Shown here one piece after another: positions 9,959 through 20,073 of a stretch of 64,000 nt of DNA. A program made the position numbers and the translations under genes. The stretch comes from DASQEH01 sp038237745. Lineage in GTDB: Bacteria > Actinomycetota > Actinomycetes > Propionibacteriales > Nocardioidaceae. Positions within the stretch are counted from its first letter, which is position 1. Each line of letters starts with the position of its first letter. The notes beneath the pieces are model-generated. The model was given only the letters and a program-made list of their open reading frames with translations. It had not been told where the DNA came from and searched no databases. The stretch is from contig JBBRYJ010000007.1 in NCBI GenBank assembly GCA_038237745.1, positions 87,962-151,961 on the forward strand, written 5' to 3'.

Positions 9959-12082
9959 CTAGCCGCCCACTCCCGCGCCCGACCGCTCGTCCACGAGGGG
10001 AGATGGTGCGACGCGCAACACCTTCGCCAACCCGCCCGGAAGCCACCAGTTCCACTTGCCGAAGAGGCTGACGAGTGCTGGCACCAGAAGCGCCCTCACG
10101 ACTGTCGCGTCGATGAGGATGCCGACCCCGAGCGCCGTACCGAGCACCTTGATATCGGTGCCGGGGGCTGAGGCCAGGGCTGCGAACGCGAAGAACAAGA
10201 TGAGTGCCGCAGACGTCACCAGGCGGCCCGTCCGGCCGATCCCGGTGATGACTGCACTGGGGGTGGACTGGCTCGCGTCATACTCCTCCCGCATGCGAGC
10301 CAGGATGAAGACCTCGTAGTCCATCGAGAGGCCGAACAGGAACGCGAAGATGAGGACGGGAAGCCAGAAGGTGATCGCCCCTGTTGGAGTGACGTTGAAC
10401 ACCACGTCCGAGCCGTGGCCCTGCTGCCAGAAGAACACCACCGCACCGAACACCGCTGTCAGCGAGATCAGGTTCAAGACAACGGCCTTGACCGCGAGCA
10501 ACAGTGACCGGAACGTGCGGGCGAGCAGGACGAACGTGATGAGCGCGATCAGTGCCAGCACGTAGGGGAAACGGGCGTAGACGGCGCTGAAGTAGTCCTC
10601 GACCGTCGGGCCGGTTCCGGTGATCAGCACCGAGCCCTGCGTAGCGCCCTCCACGCCGGTGCGCACGGCATCGACGAGCGAGGTCCCGGCGCTGTCGACG
10701 GTCTCGTCGACGGGGATGATGTCGACGATGGTGAACCCGTCACGGGACTCTCCGGCCGTGGCCGTCCGCACACCGTCGACCGCCGCCGCTGCTTTGGCGG
10801 CCGCATCTCCCTGCCCCTCGTTGACGAGCATCTCCATGGGGGTGAGCACGCCCGTTCCGATGCCGCCGTCGCGCAGTGTCTGGGCGGTGTCGTACGGGGG
10901 CCCGCTCCTCGCGAGCGAGTCGACACCGGACTGCCCGATCTTGAGAGCGAAGATGGGCACGATCAGCAGCGCAAGCGCGACCAGCGCCACCCCTGCCGCG
11001 ATGAACCGGTGTGCGACGATCAGGCGCGCCCAGGCGGACCAACCTCGCGACGCGACGCCCTCGTGTCGGATCCGCGGCCAGTCGACACGAGGGCCGAAGC
11101 TCGACAGCAGGGCGGGCAGCAGTGTCAGCACGACGGACACACTGACCAGCGGGATGAGCATGCCGCCAAGACCCATGCTGCGCAGGAACGGCACAGGGAC
11201 GACGAGCAGGGCGACAAGGCTGATCGCGACAGTGATACCCGAAGCCACGACGGCGCGACCAGCCGTCTGCATCGCGATCACCACCGCCTCCTCGTTGTCG
11301 TGCCCGTGTGCGCGTTCCTCGCGCCAGCGTGAGACCAGCAGAAGTGAGTAGTCGATCGCCACCCCGAGCCCGATCAGCGCGATGAGGAACTGAACGACGA
11401 AGCTGACGTCGGTGATGGTCGTCAACCCGTAGACCAGCAGGAACGTCGTGAGGATGGACACGGCGGCTATGACCATCGGCACGAGTGCGAGGAACGAGGC
11501 GAAGACGAAGATGAGCACGAGCAGCGCACCGGCGGCGCCGATGAGCGTCTCGGCGAGCACGCTCGGCCCAGCCGTGTCTCCACCCGCCGACAACAGGCCA
11601 TACGAGGTCAGGCCGCTTTGGAGATGGGCCGCGCCCGCCGCCTTGGTCAACGCCGGCTCGATCTGGGTCTCCATGCCAGGACCGAAGCTCTGCGGCAGGG
11701 GGCCCTGGAGTAGCGCGAACGTCGTCCGGCCGTCGGCGGACACGAACTTCGAGTCGCCTGTGCTGGCGAGGTCGACGACTCGTGCCTGCGGGATCTCTTG
11801 CCGAAGGGTGTCGAAGACACCGGCGATGCTCTTGGCGTCGCCATCGACGGTCTCACCCTGAGGGACCGTGACCACGGCGACGAACGTGTCGAACGAGCTG
11901 ACGCCGTAGGTGTCGATCAGCTGCTGCTCGGCCTCGGCGCCTGGCTGGCCGGGGAGGGAGAAGTCGAGGGTGAGCCGGTCGCCGAGTCCGGAGGCGGCGA
12001 ACATGCCGGCCGCGAAGAGCAGGAACCAGGCGAGGCTGACCAGGCGGCGGTGATGCATGACGAAGCGGGCGAGTCGCTCCAC
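9959..12082 (-). CDS. MMPL family RND-type transporter
   Basis: A 707-residue integral membrane protein of the MMPL/RND superfamily. It has an N-terminal helix, a large extracytoplasmic loop, a block of five helices, a second loop and a final helix block, in two similar halves. Motifs include AIDYSLLLVSRWREE in the first half and GLSMDYEVFILARMREEYD in the second, both typical of MMPL pumps that move lipids or hydrophobic compounds. The frame is open further upstream, but the GTG at 12082 with AAGGAG six bases before it gives the expected start MERLARFVMHHRRL. It may be co-transcribed with the acyltransferase upstream. Confidence 0.85.
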   Translation of the reverse strand: MERLARFVMHHRRLVSLAWFLLFAAGMFAASGLGDRLTLDFSLPGQPGAEAEQQLIDTYGVSSFDTFVAVVTVPQGETVDGDAKSIAGVFDTLRQEIPQARVVDLASTGDSKFVSADGRTTFALLQGPLPQSFGPGMETQIEPALTKAAGAAHLQSGLTSYGLLSAGGDTAGPSVLAETLIGAAGALLVLIFVFASFLALVPMVIAAVSILTTFLLVYGLTTITDVSFVVQFLIALIGLGVAIDYSLLLVSRWREERAHGHDNEEAVVIAMQTAGRAVVASGITVAISLVALLVVPVPFLRSMGLGGMLIPLVSVSVVLTLLPALLSSFGPRVDWPRIRHEGVASRGWSAWARLIVAHRFIAAGVALVALALLIVPIFALKIGQSGVDSLARSGPPYDTAQTLRDGGIGTGVLTPMEMLVNEGQGDAAAKAAAAVDGVRTATAGESRDGFTIVDIIPVDETVDSAGTSLVDAVRTGVEGATQGSVLITGTGPTVEDYFSAVYARFPYVLALIALITFVLLARTFRSLLLAVKAVVLNLISLTAVFGAVVFFWQQGHGSDVVFNVTPTGAITFWLPVLIFAFLFGLSMDYEVFILARMREEYDASQSTPSAVITGIGRTGRLVTSAALILFFAFAALASAPGTDIKVLGTALGVGILIDATVVRALLVPALVSLFGKWNWWLPGGLAKVLRVAPSPLVDERSGAGVGG

Positions 12083-12235
12083 GGGGTCTCCTTGGACAGC
12101 GGGATCAGGGCGAGGGCACGGGGCACGTCGGGGCGGAGCGTGCGGCGACAGTCTAGGGAGGCCCTCCGACAGACATTCCACTGGACGGACTTCGAAGCAC
12201 GCTCCGAACGCCGGCCCCGCCAACGTGCGACGCCG

Positions 12236-13030
12236 TCAGCCTGTCGGGCCGGGGGCCGCGCGCTGAGACTGCCGTTCTGCGCGCCGCCTCTCTGCGCGCG
12301 CACGTGCCTCTGCCCGCTCGACCTTGGCGGCGTCCTCGCGTGATGGGGCGGTCCCGCCGTAGGCCAGCGGTACCCACCAGGCACCGTCGAGGTGCTGGGG
12401 ATACTCGCGGATCGCCTTGTCGAGAAGCGCCTTCATCTCGCTGCGGAGCCTGGCGTTGTCAGCCACAGGGTCGGTACCCGTCAACGGGACCGGTGGGCCG
12501 ACGTAGAGGGAGACCACCTTGCCGCGAGAGAAGTCGCGCGGGTGGTCCTTCGTATAGATCCGCTGCGTCCCCCACAAGATGACCGGGATGAGGGGGACGT
12601 CGGCCCGAGCCGCCATCCGGACGGTTCCGGTCTTGAAATCCTTGAGCTCGAAGCTACGGCTGATGGTCGCCTCAGGGAACAACCCGACGACCTCGCCGGC
12701 AGCCAGATAGTCCAGGGCAACGTCGAAGGATGAGGCCCCGTCGTCGCGGTCGACCTCGATGTGGTGCAGGGAGCGCATGAGCGGACCGGTGAGCCGGTGG
12801 TCGAACAGCTCGCGCTTCGACATGTAGCGCACCAGCCGCTTGGCCGGCTGGGTGGCGAAGCCGCCGAAGATGAAGTCGACGTAGCTGATGTGGTTGAAGG
12901 CAAGCACCGCACCTCCGGTGCGCGGGATGTTCTCACCGCCGCTCAGGCGGACGTCGAGGCCGAGGACCTTGAAGGCCGTCTTGGCTGCGACGACGACCGG
13001 TGGATAGGTGAGATCCCGCACGATCCTCAC
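12236..13030 (-). CDS. 1-acyl-sn-glycerol-3-phosphate acyltransferase (PlsC family)
   Basis: Acyltransferase that adds an acyl chain to lysophosphatidate or a related acceptor at the inner membrane face. The catalytic H-x4-D motif is FNHISYVDF with His47 and Asp52. A FPEATISRS segment stands where the family usually has FPEGTRS, a mild variation in the acceptor phosphate-binding block. The last ~35 residues are a basic, Arg/Ala-rich tail. Length 264 residues. It lies 153 bases upstream of the MMPL gene on the same strand, consistent with a shared role in lipid metabolism. Confidence 0.82.
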   Translation of the reverse strand: MRIVRDLTYPPVVVAAKTAFKVLGLDVRLSGGENIPRTGGAVLAFNHISYVDFIFGGFATQPAKRLVRYMSKRELFDHRLTGPLMRSLHHIEVDRDDGASSFDVALDYLAAGEVVGLFPEATISRSFELKDFKTGTVRMAARADVPLIPVILWGTQRIYTKDHPRDFSRGKVVSLYVGPPVPLTGTDPVADNARLRSEMKALLDKAIREYPQHLDGAWWVPLAYGGTAPSREDAAKVERAEARARAERRRAERQSQRAAPGPTG

Positions 13031-13113
13031 CGTAACCTAGCCGCGTCTCGACGCGGCTGATGTAGGTCCAGGGGGTTTGCGATACTGCCAGGCACCACAA
13101 CCCAGGAGGGCTC

Positions 13114-14103
13114 GTGTTCGCAGTCGTCGGCGAGGCGTTTCTCGACATGGTGCAGCCGGAGCCGAACGGGGACTTCGTGGCGAGACCGGGAGGAGGCCCG
13201 CTCAACATCGCGGTCGGCCTTCGCCGCCTCGGCCACCCGACCGCTCTGATGGCGCGCCTGTCGACCGGGCCACTGGGCGAGATCGTGCGCCGCCACATCC
13301 AGGCCAACGACCTCGACGCCGGCGCGTGTGTGTCCACCGATGACCACTGCACCCTCGCGTTCGCCTCGCTCGACGAGCAGGGTCGCGCGTCGTACGAGTT
13401 CTACGTCGACGGCACCGCCGACTGGGGGTGGACGGATGCCGAGCTGGCCGCTCTGCCGCCAGACATCCGGGCGCTGCACGCGGGCTCACTCGCGGCCTTT
13501 CTCGCCCCGGGAGCGGATGCGCTGCTCACGATGTGGGAGAGGCTGCGAGCCGAAGGCGCCCTGCTTCTCAGCTTCGACCCGAACGTGAGGCCAACGGTCG
13601 GGGGGAGCCACGATGATGCAGTGGCCAGGGCCGAGCGTTTCGTCGCGGCGTCTCACGTCGTCAAGGCCAGCGACGAGGACCTCGGCTGGCTCTACCCTGA
13701 GGAGTCGCTGGACGATGTTGTGCGCCGATGGTCGACGATGGGGCCCGAGCTGGTGGTCATGACCCTCGGGTCGGAGGGTTCGACTGCCGCACGGTCCGGC
13801 AATGGGGTGGTGCACAGGGCAGGCATGGTCGTCGACGTGGTGGACACCATCGGAGCCGGAGACGCGTTCGAGTCGGGGCTGCTCTCTGCGATCGCGGACC
13901 TCGACAGCCTCGCACCCGGAGCGCTCAGCGACCTCTCGGACGACGAGGTGCTCACTCTGCTCGACCGCGCAACAGTCGTCTCCGCCATGACGTGTCGACG
14001 CACAGGCGCCGATCCTCCGCGTCGAGCGGAGTACGACGAGGAGGTTGCAGCGAACGTGCCCGGACCACCGAAGGGACAGGGCGCCGACTCCTACGACGCA
14101 TAG
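13114..14103 (+). CDS. PfkB-family carbohydrate kinase (fructokinase-like)
   Basis: ATP-dependent sugar kinase of the ribokinase/PfkB family, 329 residues. The N-terminal FAVVGEAFLDMV and GGGPLNIAVGLRRLG segments form the sugar-binding part. The anion-hole/catalytic motif DTIGAGDAFESGLL has the base Asp at residue 250. The overall pattern is closest to bacterial fructokinases, but substrate is not proven. The GTG at 13114 is preceded by CCAGGAGGGCTC. It is divergent from the PlsC gene across an 83-bp gap. A hydrophilic tail of about 25 residues extends past the fold. Confidence 0.82.
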   Translation: MFAVVGEAFLDMVQPEPNGDFVARPGGGPLNIAVGLRRLGHPTALMARLSTGPLGEIVRRHIQANDLDAGACVSTDDHCTLAFASLDEQGRASYEFYVDGTADWGWTDAELAALPPDIRALHAGSLAAFLAPGADALLTMWERLRAEGALLLSFDPNVRPTVGGSHDDAVARAERFVAASHVVKASDEDLGWLYPEESLDDVVRRWSTMGPELVVMTLGSEGSTAARSGNGVVHRAGMVVDVVDTIGAGDAFESGLLSAIADLDSLAPGALSDLSDDEVLTLLDRATVVSAMTCRRTGADPPRRAEYDEEVAANVPGPPKGQGADSYDA

Positions 14104-14148
14104 AGAGACACCGGCTCCGGCGACACCACGAGGGGAGAGGATGGCGTC

Positions 14149-14808
14149 ATGAGCCACCTGCTCCGCGTCTCCCTTCCCGACATCCCGGGGTCCCTGGGGG
14201 CCGTGGCGACGGCGCTGGGCATGGCGGGTGCGAATATCGAGGCGATCGAGATCGTCGAGCACTGCGCCGACGGCTCCGCGATCGACGATGTCTTCCTGGA
14301 CTTCACCGCTGGCGTCCTGCCCGACATGGTGGTCTCCGCCGTCCAGCGGCTCGAAGGCGTCCGGGTCCTCTGGGTCTCGCGCTACGCCGCCGGGGGGAAT
14401 CTGCACCTCGACCTCGAGGCCATCGAGGTCATCGCTGAGGAGCCCGCCCGGGCCATGCACCGGCTCACCGAGGTGCTTCCGCATACATTCCGCAGCGATT
14501 GGGCGATGGTCGTCGGTCATACCGGAGACCGGGCGATCCGACTCGTCGCGTCGCCGAGCGCACCGGACCTCCCCCGGGGGATCGCGTCCTGGTTCCCGAT
14601 GCTCCGCGCCGGGCGTCCTGCGGTCGACCCGGCGTGGGAAGGATGGGCGGACAGCGAGATAGCCGCCGTCCCCGCCGGATCGAGTGACCGGATCGTCCTG
14701 TTCGGCCGGCATGGCGGGCCGCAGATCCTCGACAGCGAGCTGGCGCGGCTCAACCACCTCGTCGCCCTGGCGGCGTCGATCGAGACGACCGTCGACGGGC
14801 TGAGGTGA
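14149..14808 (+). CDS. ACT-domain protein
   Basis: A 219-residue protein with an N-terminal ACT domain (about residues 1-75) containing SLPDIPGSLGAVATALGMAG, the usual ligand-sensing helix-loop. The remaining ~140 residues show no clear catalytic motif, though a second ACT-like or GNAT-like half is possible. Such proteins are usually annotated as amino-acid-binding ACT proteins with no enzyme attached. A short GAGGGGAGAGG precedes the ATG. It sits between the sugar kinase and the phosphorylase but is not tightly linked to either. Confidence 0.7.
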   Translation: MSHLLRVSLPDIPGSLGAVATALGMAGANIEAIEIVEHCADGSAIDDVFLDFTAGVLPDMVVSAVQRLEGVRVLWVSRYAAGGNLHLDLEAIEVIAEEPARAMHRLTEVLPHTFRSDWAMVVGHTGDRAIRLVASPSAPDLPRGIASWFPMLRAGRPAVDPAWEGWADSEIAAVPAGSSDRIVLFGRHGGPQILDSELARLNHLVALAASIETTVDGLR

Positions 14809-14888
14809 CGTCGACCGCCCGGTGGCGCTCTGAGGCGACGTGGACCACGCCGAGCGGCGCCTGAGGTGACGACCAGCCCGGTCGCAAT

Positions 14889-15731
14889 ATGCTGCGCCCT
14901 ATGTCGGTGCCGGGTCCAGTCGACTCGGTCGTCGTGTCGCCTTACGACCTGGCAGGTGAGGCGGCGCGTGTCCTGCGTGCCCGCGGTGTCGCTGACCACG
15001 ATGTCGTCATCGTGCTCGGGTCGGGCTGGGTGGGAGCGGCCGGCTCCTTCGGTGAGGCGCGGTCCGTCGTACCGATGACCGAGGTTCCAGGGTTCTATGC
15101 TCCGGTGGCGGAGGGGCATGGACGCGACATTCGCTCGTACGACGTCGGCGGTCAGCGAGTCCTGGCGCTCTCGGGGAGGACGCATCTGTACGAAGGTCAC
15201 GGTCCGGCGGCCGTCGTCCACGGCATCCGGACTGCCGCCGCCCTCGGCTGCCGCTTGGCGATCCTGACCAACGCGAACGGCTCCCTTCGCTCCGACTGGG
15301 CGCCAGGCACCTGTGTGGTGGTGAGCGACCATCTCAATCTCACCGCTGTCTCCCCGCTCGTCGGTCCGCGCTTTGTGGACCTGACCGAGGCCTACTCGGC
15401 ACGGCTTCGGTCGCTGGCCTCCGACATCAACCCGGACCTCGTCGAAGGCGTCTATGCGATGCTTCCCGGCCCCCACTACGAGACGGGCTCAGAAGGTAGG
15501 GCGCTGGCGGCGCTCGGTGCCGACGTCGTGGGGATGTCGACAGTCCTCGAGACGGTCGCGGCGAGGGAGCTCGGGCTCGAGGTCCTCGCCCTCTCGATGG
15601 TGACGGTCACCGCGGGCGAAGACGCGCCCGTCGACGGGGGCGCGGTCGTGGCAACCGCAGCACGCGCCGCGTCCGCCATCGGTGAGACGATGGCGGGCAT
15701 CATTTCGCAGCTTCGGAAAGGTCTGTCATGA
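14889..15731 (+). CDS. Purine-nucleoside phosphorylase family protein
   Basis: Trimeric-PNP-type phosphorylase that cleaves a purine nucleoside with phosphate. Recognisable blocks are VIVLGSGWVG (phosphate loop), HLYEGHG, GPRFVDLTEAYS, AMLPGPHYET and VVGMSTVLETVAARELGLE. The base-contacting Glu of HYET is kept, but the segment that normally reads VTN reads VTV here, so the Asn that contacts purine N7/O6 is missing. Substrate may therefore differ from inosine/guanosine. Start is either 14889 or the in-frame ATG at 14901. The stop overlaps the permease ATG, tying nucleoside cleavage to nucleobase transport. Confidence 0.8.
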   Translation: MLRPMSVPGPVDSVVVSPYDLAGEAARVLRARGVADHDVVIVLGSGWVGAAGSFGEARSVVPMTEVPGFYAPVAEGHGRDIRSYDVGGQRVLALSGRTHLYEGHGPAAVVHGIRTAAALGCRLAILTNANGSLRSDWAPGTCVVVSDHLNLTAVSPLVGPRFVDLTEAYSARLRSLASDINPDLVEGVYAMLPGPHYETGSEGRALAALGADVVGMSTVLETVAARELGLEVLALSMVTVTAGEDAPVDGGAVVATAARAASAIGETMAGIISQLRKGLS

Positions 15732-17248
15732 GCAGCAGCCGCTCGGGTACGCCATCAGCGTCCGCGACAAGCGCACTGACGATCGAGCAGAACGGCATCA
15801 ACGTCATCGCGGAGGACGAGCGAAGGGGGCGGCCGCGCGACCTATTCTGGCCCTGGTGCGCCTCGAACATCTCGGTCTTCGGCGTCTCGTACGGCTCTTT
15901 CGTGCTGGGGTTCGGCATCAACGGCAGGCAAGCGGTGGCGGCGGGGGTGGTGGGCGTCGTCCTCTCCTTCCTGCTCGTCGGCCTCGTGTCGCTGGCAGGT
16001 AAGCGGGGCTCTGCTCCGACCATGGTGCTGTCGCGTGCCGCCTTCGGCGTGCGTGGCAACTCGGTGCCCACCGTGGTGTCATACCTCATCCTGGTCGGCT
16101 ACGAGACGGCCCTCGTCGCGCTGGCGACGTTCGCCACCGCGACCGTCTTCGGACGCCTGGGTTGGAGCGACGGCGACGTCACGAAGATTCTGGCTTTCGC
16201 GGTCGTCGCCCTGATCATCGTCGGCGGAGGGGTGCTCGGCTTCGATACGGTGATGCGACTGCAGAAGTGGCTGACGATCTTGATGATGATCGTGACGATC
16301 GCCTATATCGCCTTGACGATCGACGAGATCTCCTGGACGAGGCTCAACGACCTGCCGAGCGGAAGCGGCAAGGCGGTATTCGGAGCCTTCGTCCTTGTCG
16401 TGTCGGGCTTCGGGATCAGCTGGGTCAACTCCGCCGCCGACTACTCCCGCTACCTCCCGCGAAGCGCCTCCAGCAACGGCATCGTCTGGTGGACGACGTT
16501 CGGCGGCAGCCTGCCGCTGGTTGTCCTCGTCGGCTACGGAGTGCTGCTGGCAGGCTCTGACCCGAAACTCTCGTCGGCGTTGGCGGCGGATCCGATCGGA
16601 GCGCTCACCCCGGCTCTCCCAGACTGGTTCCTGCTCCCGTTCGCGGTAGTAGCCGTGGCCGGTCTCGTGGCGGGTGCGCTGCTCGACATCTACTCCTCCG
16701 GCCTCACGCTGCTCACCCTCGGACTGCCGGCCCCACGATGGATGGCCGCCGCTCTCGACGGCGTCATCATGGTCGCCGGCACGATCTACATCGTGTGGTT
16801 CGCTGGGGACTTCCTCACCCCGTTCTTCGGGTTTCTCGTGACTCTGGCGGTGCCGATCGCCGCCTGGTGCGGTGTCTACCTCGCCGACCTGCTGCTCCGC
16901 CGCCGCGACTATGACGCGGCTGACATTGCGGATCCGGCTGGCCGCTACGGGTCGGTAAACCCGGTAGCTCTCGGGTCGATGGTCGTCGCCACCGTGATCG
17001 GCTGGGGTCTCGTGGTCAGCACTGCTGCAGACGGCTATGCTCCCGATGCCGCAGGGTTCGGCTGGCAGGGATACCTGATGGAGCCATTGGGGCTGGGTCC
17101 GAAGCTGAACGGACCTTGGACGTACGCCAACCTCGGAGTGATCGTCGCACTCGTGCTGCCCTTCTTCGGCTATCTCCTGCTGGGGCGGTCCGCGGTCCGG
17201 CGCCAGGAGGCCCTCGAGAGCGAACCTGCTCCAGCGCGCGCCCGATGA
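15728..17248 (+). CDS. NCS1 nucleobase:cation symporter (cytosine/purine permease type)
   Basis: A 506-residue membrane protein with about 12 hydrophobic helices and a ~35-residue hydrophilic N-terminus. The segment NISVFGVSYGSFVLGFGI and the later GISWVNSAADYSRYLPR are typical of the CodB/PurP branch of the NCS1 family, in which a helix with a ...DYSRY... sequence lines the substrate site. The ATG overlaps the PNP stop (ATGA), so the two are one transcription unit for nucleoside or base salvage. Exact substrate cannot be read from the sequence. Confidence 0.85.
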   Translation: MSSSRSGTPSASATSALTIEQNGINVIAEDERRGRPRDLFWPWCASNISVFGVSYGSFVLGFGINGRQAVAAGVVGVVLSFLLVGLVSLAGKRGSAPTMVLSRAAFGVRGNSVPTVVSYLILVGYETALVALATFATATVFGRLGWSDGDVTKILAFAVVALIIVGGGVLGFDTVMRLQKWLTILMMIVTIAYIALTIDEISWTRLNDLPSGSGKAVFGAFVLVVSGFGISWVNSAADYSRYLPRSASSNGIVWWTTFGGSLPLVVLVGYGVLLAGSDPKLSSALAADPIGALTPALPDWFLLPFAVVAVAGLVAGALLDIYSSGLTLLTLGLPAPRWMAAALDGVIMVAGTIYIVWFAGDFLTPFFGFLVTLAVPIAAWCGVYLADLLLRRRDYDAADIADPAGRYGSVNPVALGSMVVATVIGWGLVVSTAADGYAPDAAGFGWQGYLMEPLGLGPKLNGPWTYANLGVIVALVLPFFGYLLLGRSAVRRQEALESEPAPARAR

Positions 17249-17273
17249 CTGTCCGCTGGCTGAGGTCGCAGAG

Positions 17274-18179
<906 letters not shown>

Positions 18180-18240
18180 GCTCGGCTTGTGTCGATAACG
18201 ACGGTGGCGTGAGTGAAACCGGGCGTTCTCTGCTGTGGGT

Positions 18241-18462
18241 TCAGGTCCCGGATAGCCGCTTGCGCGAGTCGCGAACGACCCGGGCGCCGCGAGCGAGGAG
18301 CATCATCTGTTGGTCGTTGAAATCCTGCGCGCACCACAGGAGCCCAGAACCGTCGATGCTTTGGGTATGTGTACGGGTTTCCAAGTAGGCCTGCGCTCCG
18401 CAGCAGGAGCAGCGTTCGGTGGCTTGGAAGGACGCGCCGGCCAAGACGTAAACGGATCCCAT
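18241..18462 (-). CDS. Small zinc-ribbon-like protein (DUF7455-like)
   Basis: A 73-residue protein with ATERCSCCGAQAYLET near its N-terminus and LLWCAQDFNDQQMMLLARGA near the middle. The C-x-C-C and W-C arrangement resembles the DUF7455 proteins (RCDRCGAQAYVR ... LLFCAHH), in which cysteines and histidines bind a metal; here the second site is WCAQDF rather than FCAHH, so metal binding is less sure. The ATG at 18462 is chosen because AAAGGGGACGAG precedes it, although the frame is open to 18531. It is transcribed convergently with menB. Function unknown. Confidence 0.6.
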   Translation of the reverse strand: MGSVYVLAGASFQATERCSCCGAQAYLETRTHTQSIDGSGLLWCAQDFNDQQMMLLARGARVVRDSRKRLSGT

Positions 18463-18653
18463 CTCGTCCCCTTTCAATTCCTTGACCATAATGTCCTCTT
18501 TGTCACGTCCCCTGCACAGTAGTTTACACAAATCGCAGTACTCGATTACAAAGAGTGAACAACCAAAGGCGTCTCGTCGCCGAAGGCAACGCGTGGGCAG
18601 ACACCTGACCCAGGAGATGTCATCCGAGGTCGCCGTGACATAGGTTCAGCCGC

Positions 18654-19781
18654 GTGAGGGTGGCAATCGTGAAGGAGACACGCGAGGCTGAGGCGCGCGT
18701 CGCGATGACGCCGGAACTCGTGTCGAGGCTGACGTCGATCGGGTACGACGTGGTTATCGAGCCTGAGGCCGGACGGGCTGCTCTGCATCCCGACACCGAG
18801 TACGCCGCGGCCGGGGCGGAGGTTGACGCCGCTGCCCTCTCCGGCGCGGGGGCGGTGCTCTCGGTGCAGCCGCTCTCCAGCGCTCAGGTACGCCGGTTGG
18901 CACGAGGAGCGGCGACCTTCTCCTTCCTGCCGTTGGCGCAGGCTTCGGAGGCTGTGGCCGAGCGGCGTGACCTGCACGTCACGTCCTTCGCGATGGAGCT
19001 TGTCCCGCGGATCTCCCGGGCCCAGTCGATGGACGCGCTCAGCTCACAGGCGCTGGTCGCCGGGTACCGCGGTGCCATCGTGGCGGCCCAACGACTGAGA
19101 CGTTTCTTCCCTCTGAACATGACGGCGGCCGGTACCGTGGCGCCAGCCGAGGTGATAGTGCTGGGAGCCGGGGTCGCGGGCCTGCAGGCGATCGCCACGG
19201 CAAAGCGGCTGGGAGCAGTCGTCAAGGCGTACGACGTGCGAGCGGCAGCGGCGGAGGAGATCCGCTCGATGGGTGCGGTTGCCATCGAGCTCGACCTCGA
19301 GACCCTCGAGGGCACGGGTGGCTATGCGCGCGAGATGAGCCAGGACCGGGCAACGCGGCAGCGCGACCTGCTGGCGCCCTACATCGCAGCGGCCGATGCG
19401 CTCATCACGACAGCAGCAATTCCGGGCCGCCAGGCGCCGATACTGGTCACGGCACAGATGGTCGAGCAGATGAAGCCCGGGTCCGTGGTTGTGGACCTCG
19501 CAGCTGAGAGCGGGGGAAATGTGGAGGGAGTGGTCGCCGGCAGCGTCGTGGAGATCGGTGCGGCGCAGGTGTGGGGAGCCCTCAACGTGCCAAGCCAGAT
19601 GCCTGCACCTGCCAGCCGGCTGTACGCCCAGAACGTGGTCAACCTCGTCACGTTGATGACGAGCGAGGGCACACTCACTCCCGACTTCGAAGACGAGATC
19701 GTGCGAGGCACGTGCGTGACCCATGCCGGCGCGATAACGCATGAGCCGACCCGGCAGCTCGTGGAGGGCGACGATGAGTGA
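18654..19781 (+). CDS. pntAA: NAD(P) transhydrogenase alpha subunit, part 1
   Basis: The NAD(H)-binding domain I of proton-translocating transhydrogenase, encoded separately as in many actinobacteria. It starts MRVAIVKETREAEARVAMTP, typical of the AlaDH/PNT N-terminal fold. It contains the Rossmann glycine pattern VLGAGVAGLQAIATAKRLGA and the mobile-loop region near GGYAREMS. Length 375 residues, soluble. The GTG at 18654 is the first good start. Its end overlaps pntAB, and the three pnt genes form a single coupled operon. Confidence 0.93.
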   Translation: MRVAIVKETREAEARVAMTPELVSRLTSIGYDVVIEPEAGRAALHPDTEYAAAGAEVDAAALSGAGAVLSVQPLSSAQVRRLARGAATFSFLPLAQASEAVAERRDLHVTSFAMELVPRISRAQSMDALSSQALVAGYRGAIVAAQRLRRFFPLNMTAAGTVAPAEVIVLGAGVAGLQAIATAKRLGAVVKAYDVRAAAAEEIRSMGAVAIELDLETLEGTGGYAREMSQDRATRQRDLLAPYIAAADALITTAAIPGRQAPILVTAQMVEQMKPGSVVVDLAAESGGNVEGVVAGSVVEIGAAQVWGALNVPSQMPAPASRLYAQNVVNLVTLMTSEGTLTPDFEDEIVRGTCVTHAGAITHEPTRQLVEGDDE

Positions 19782-20073
19782 ACCGGTCGTGTGGCTCACG
19801 ATCTTCGTGCTGAGCGTGTTCGTTGGCATCGAGGTCATCTCGAAGGTGTCCTCGACGTTGCACACCCCGCTCATGTCGGGGGCGAACGCGATACACGGGG
19901 TGATCCTGCTGGGGGCCGTTATCGTCACCGGGTTCACCGACTCGACTGTCGCGCTCGTCGTAGGGCTGGTCGCCATCGTTCTCGCGACGGTCAACATGGT
20001 GGGTGGCTTCGTCGTGACGGACCGGATGCTGCAGATGTTCACCGGCCGCCGCCGTCCAGGGCCGCCTCGATGA
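19774..20073 (+). CDS. pntAB: NAD(P) transhydrogenase alpha subunit, part 2 (membrane)
   Basis: A 99-residue membrane protein with three to four helices, starting MSEPVVWLTIFVLSVFVGIE and containing LHTPLMSGANAIHGVIL, the conserved domain II segment of transhydrogenase alpha. The start ATG at 19774 overlaps the pntAA stop; an in-frame ATG at 19741 is earlier but would lie deep within pntAA. With PntB it forms the proton channel. It ends in a short basic Pro-rich tail, and its stop overlaps the pntB ATG. Confidence 0.92.
   Translation: MSEPVVWLTIFVLSVFVGIEVISKVSSTLHTPLMSGANAIHGVILLGAVIVTGFTDSTVALVVGLVAIVLATVNMVGGFVVTDRMLQMFTGRRRPGPPR

Noticed and set aside
13486..14757. Minus-strand open frame of about 420 codons opposite the PfkB and ACT genes
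   Set aside because: Antisense to genes with clear motifs; no recognisable protein features and no ribosome binding site.
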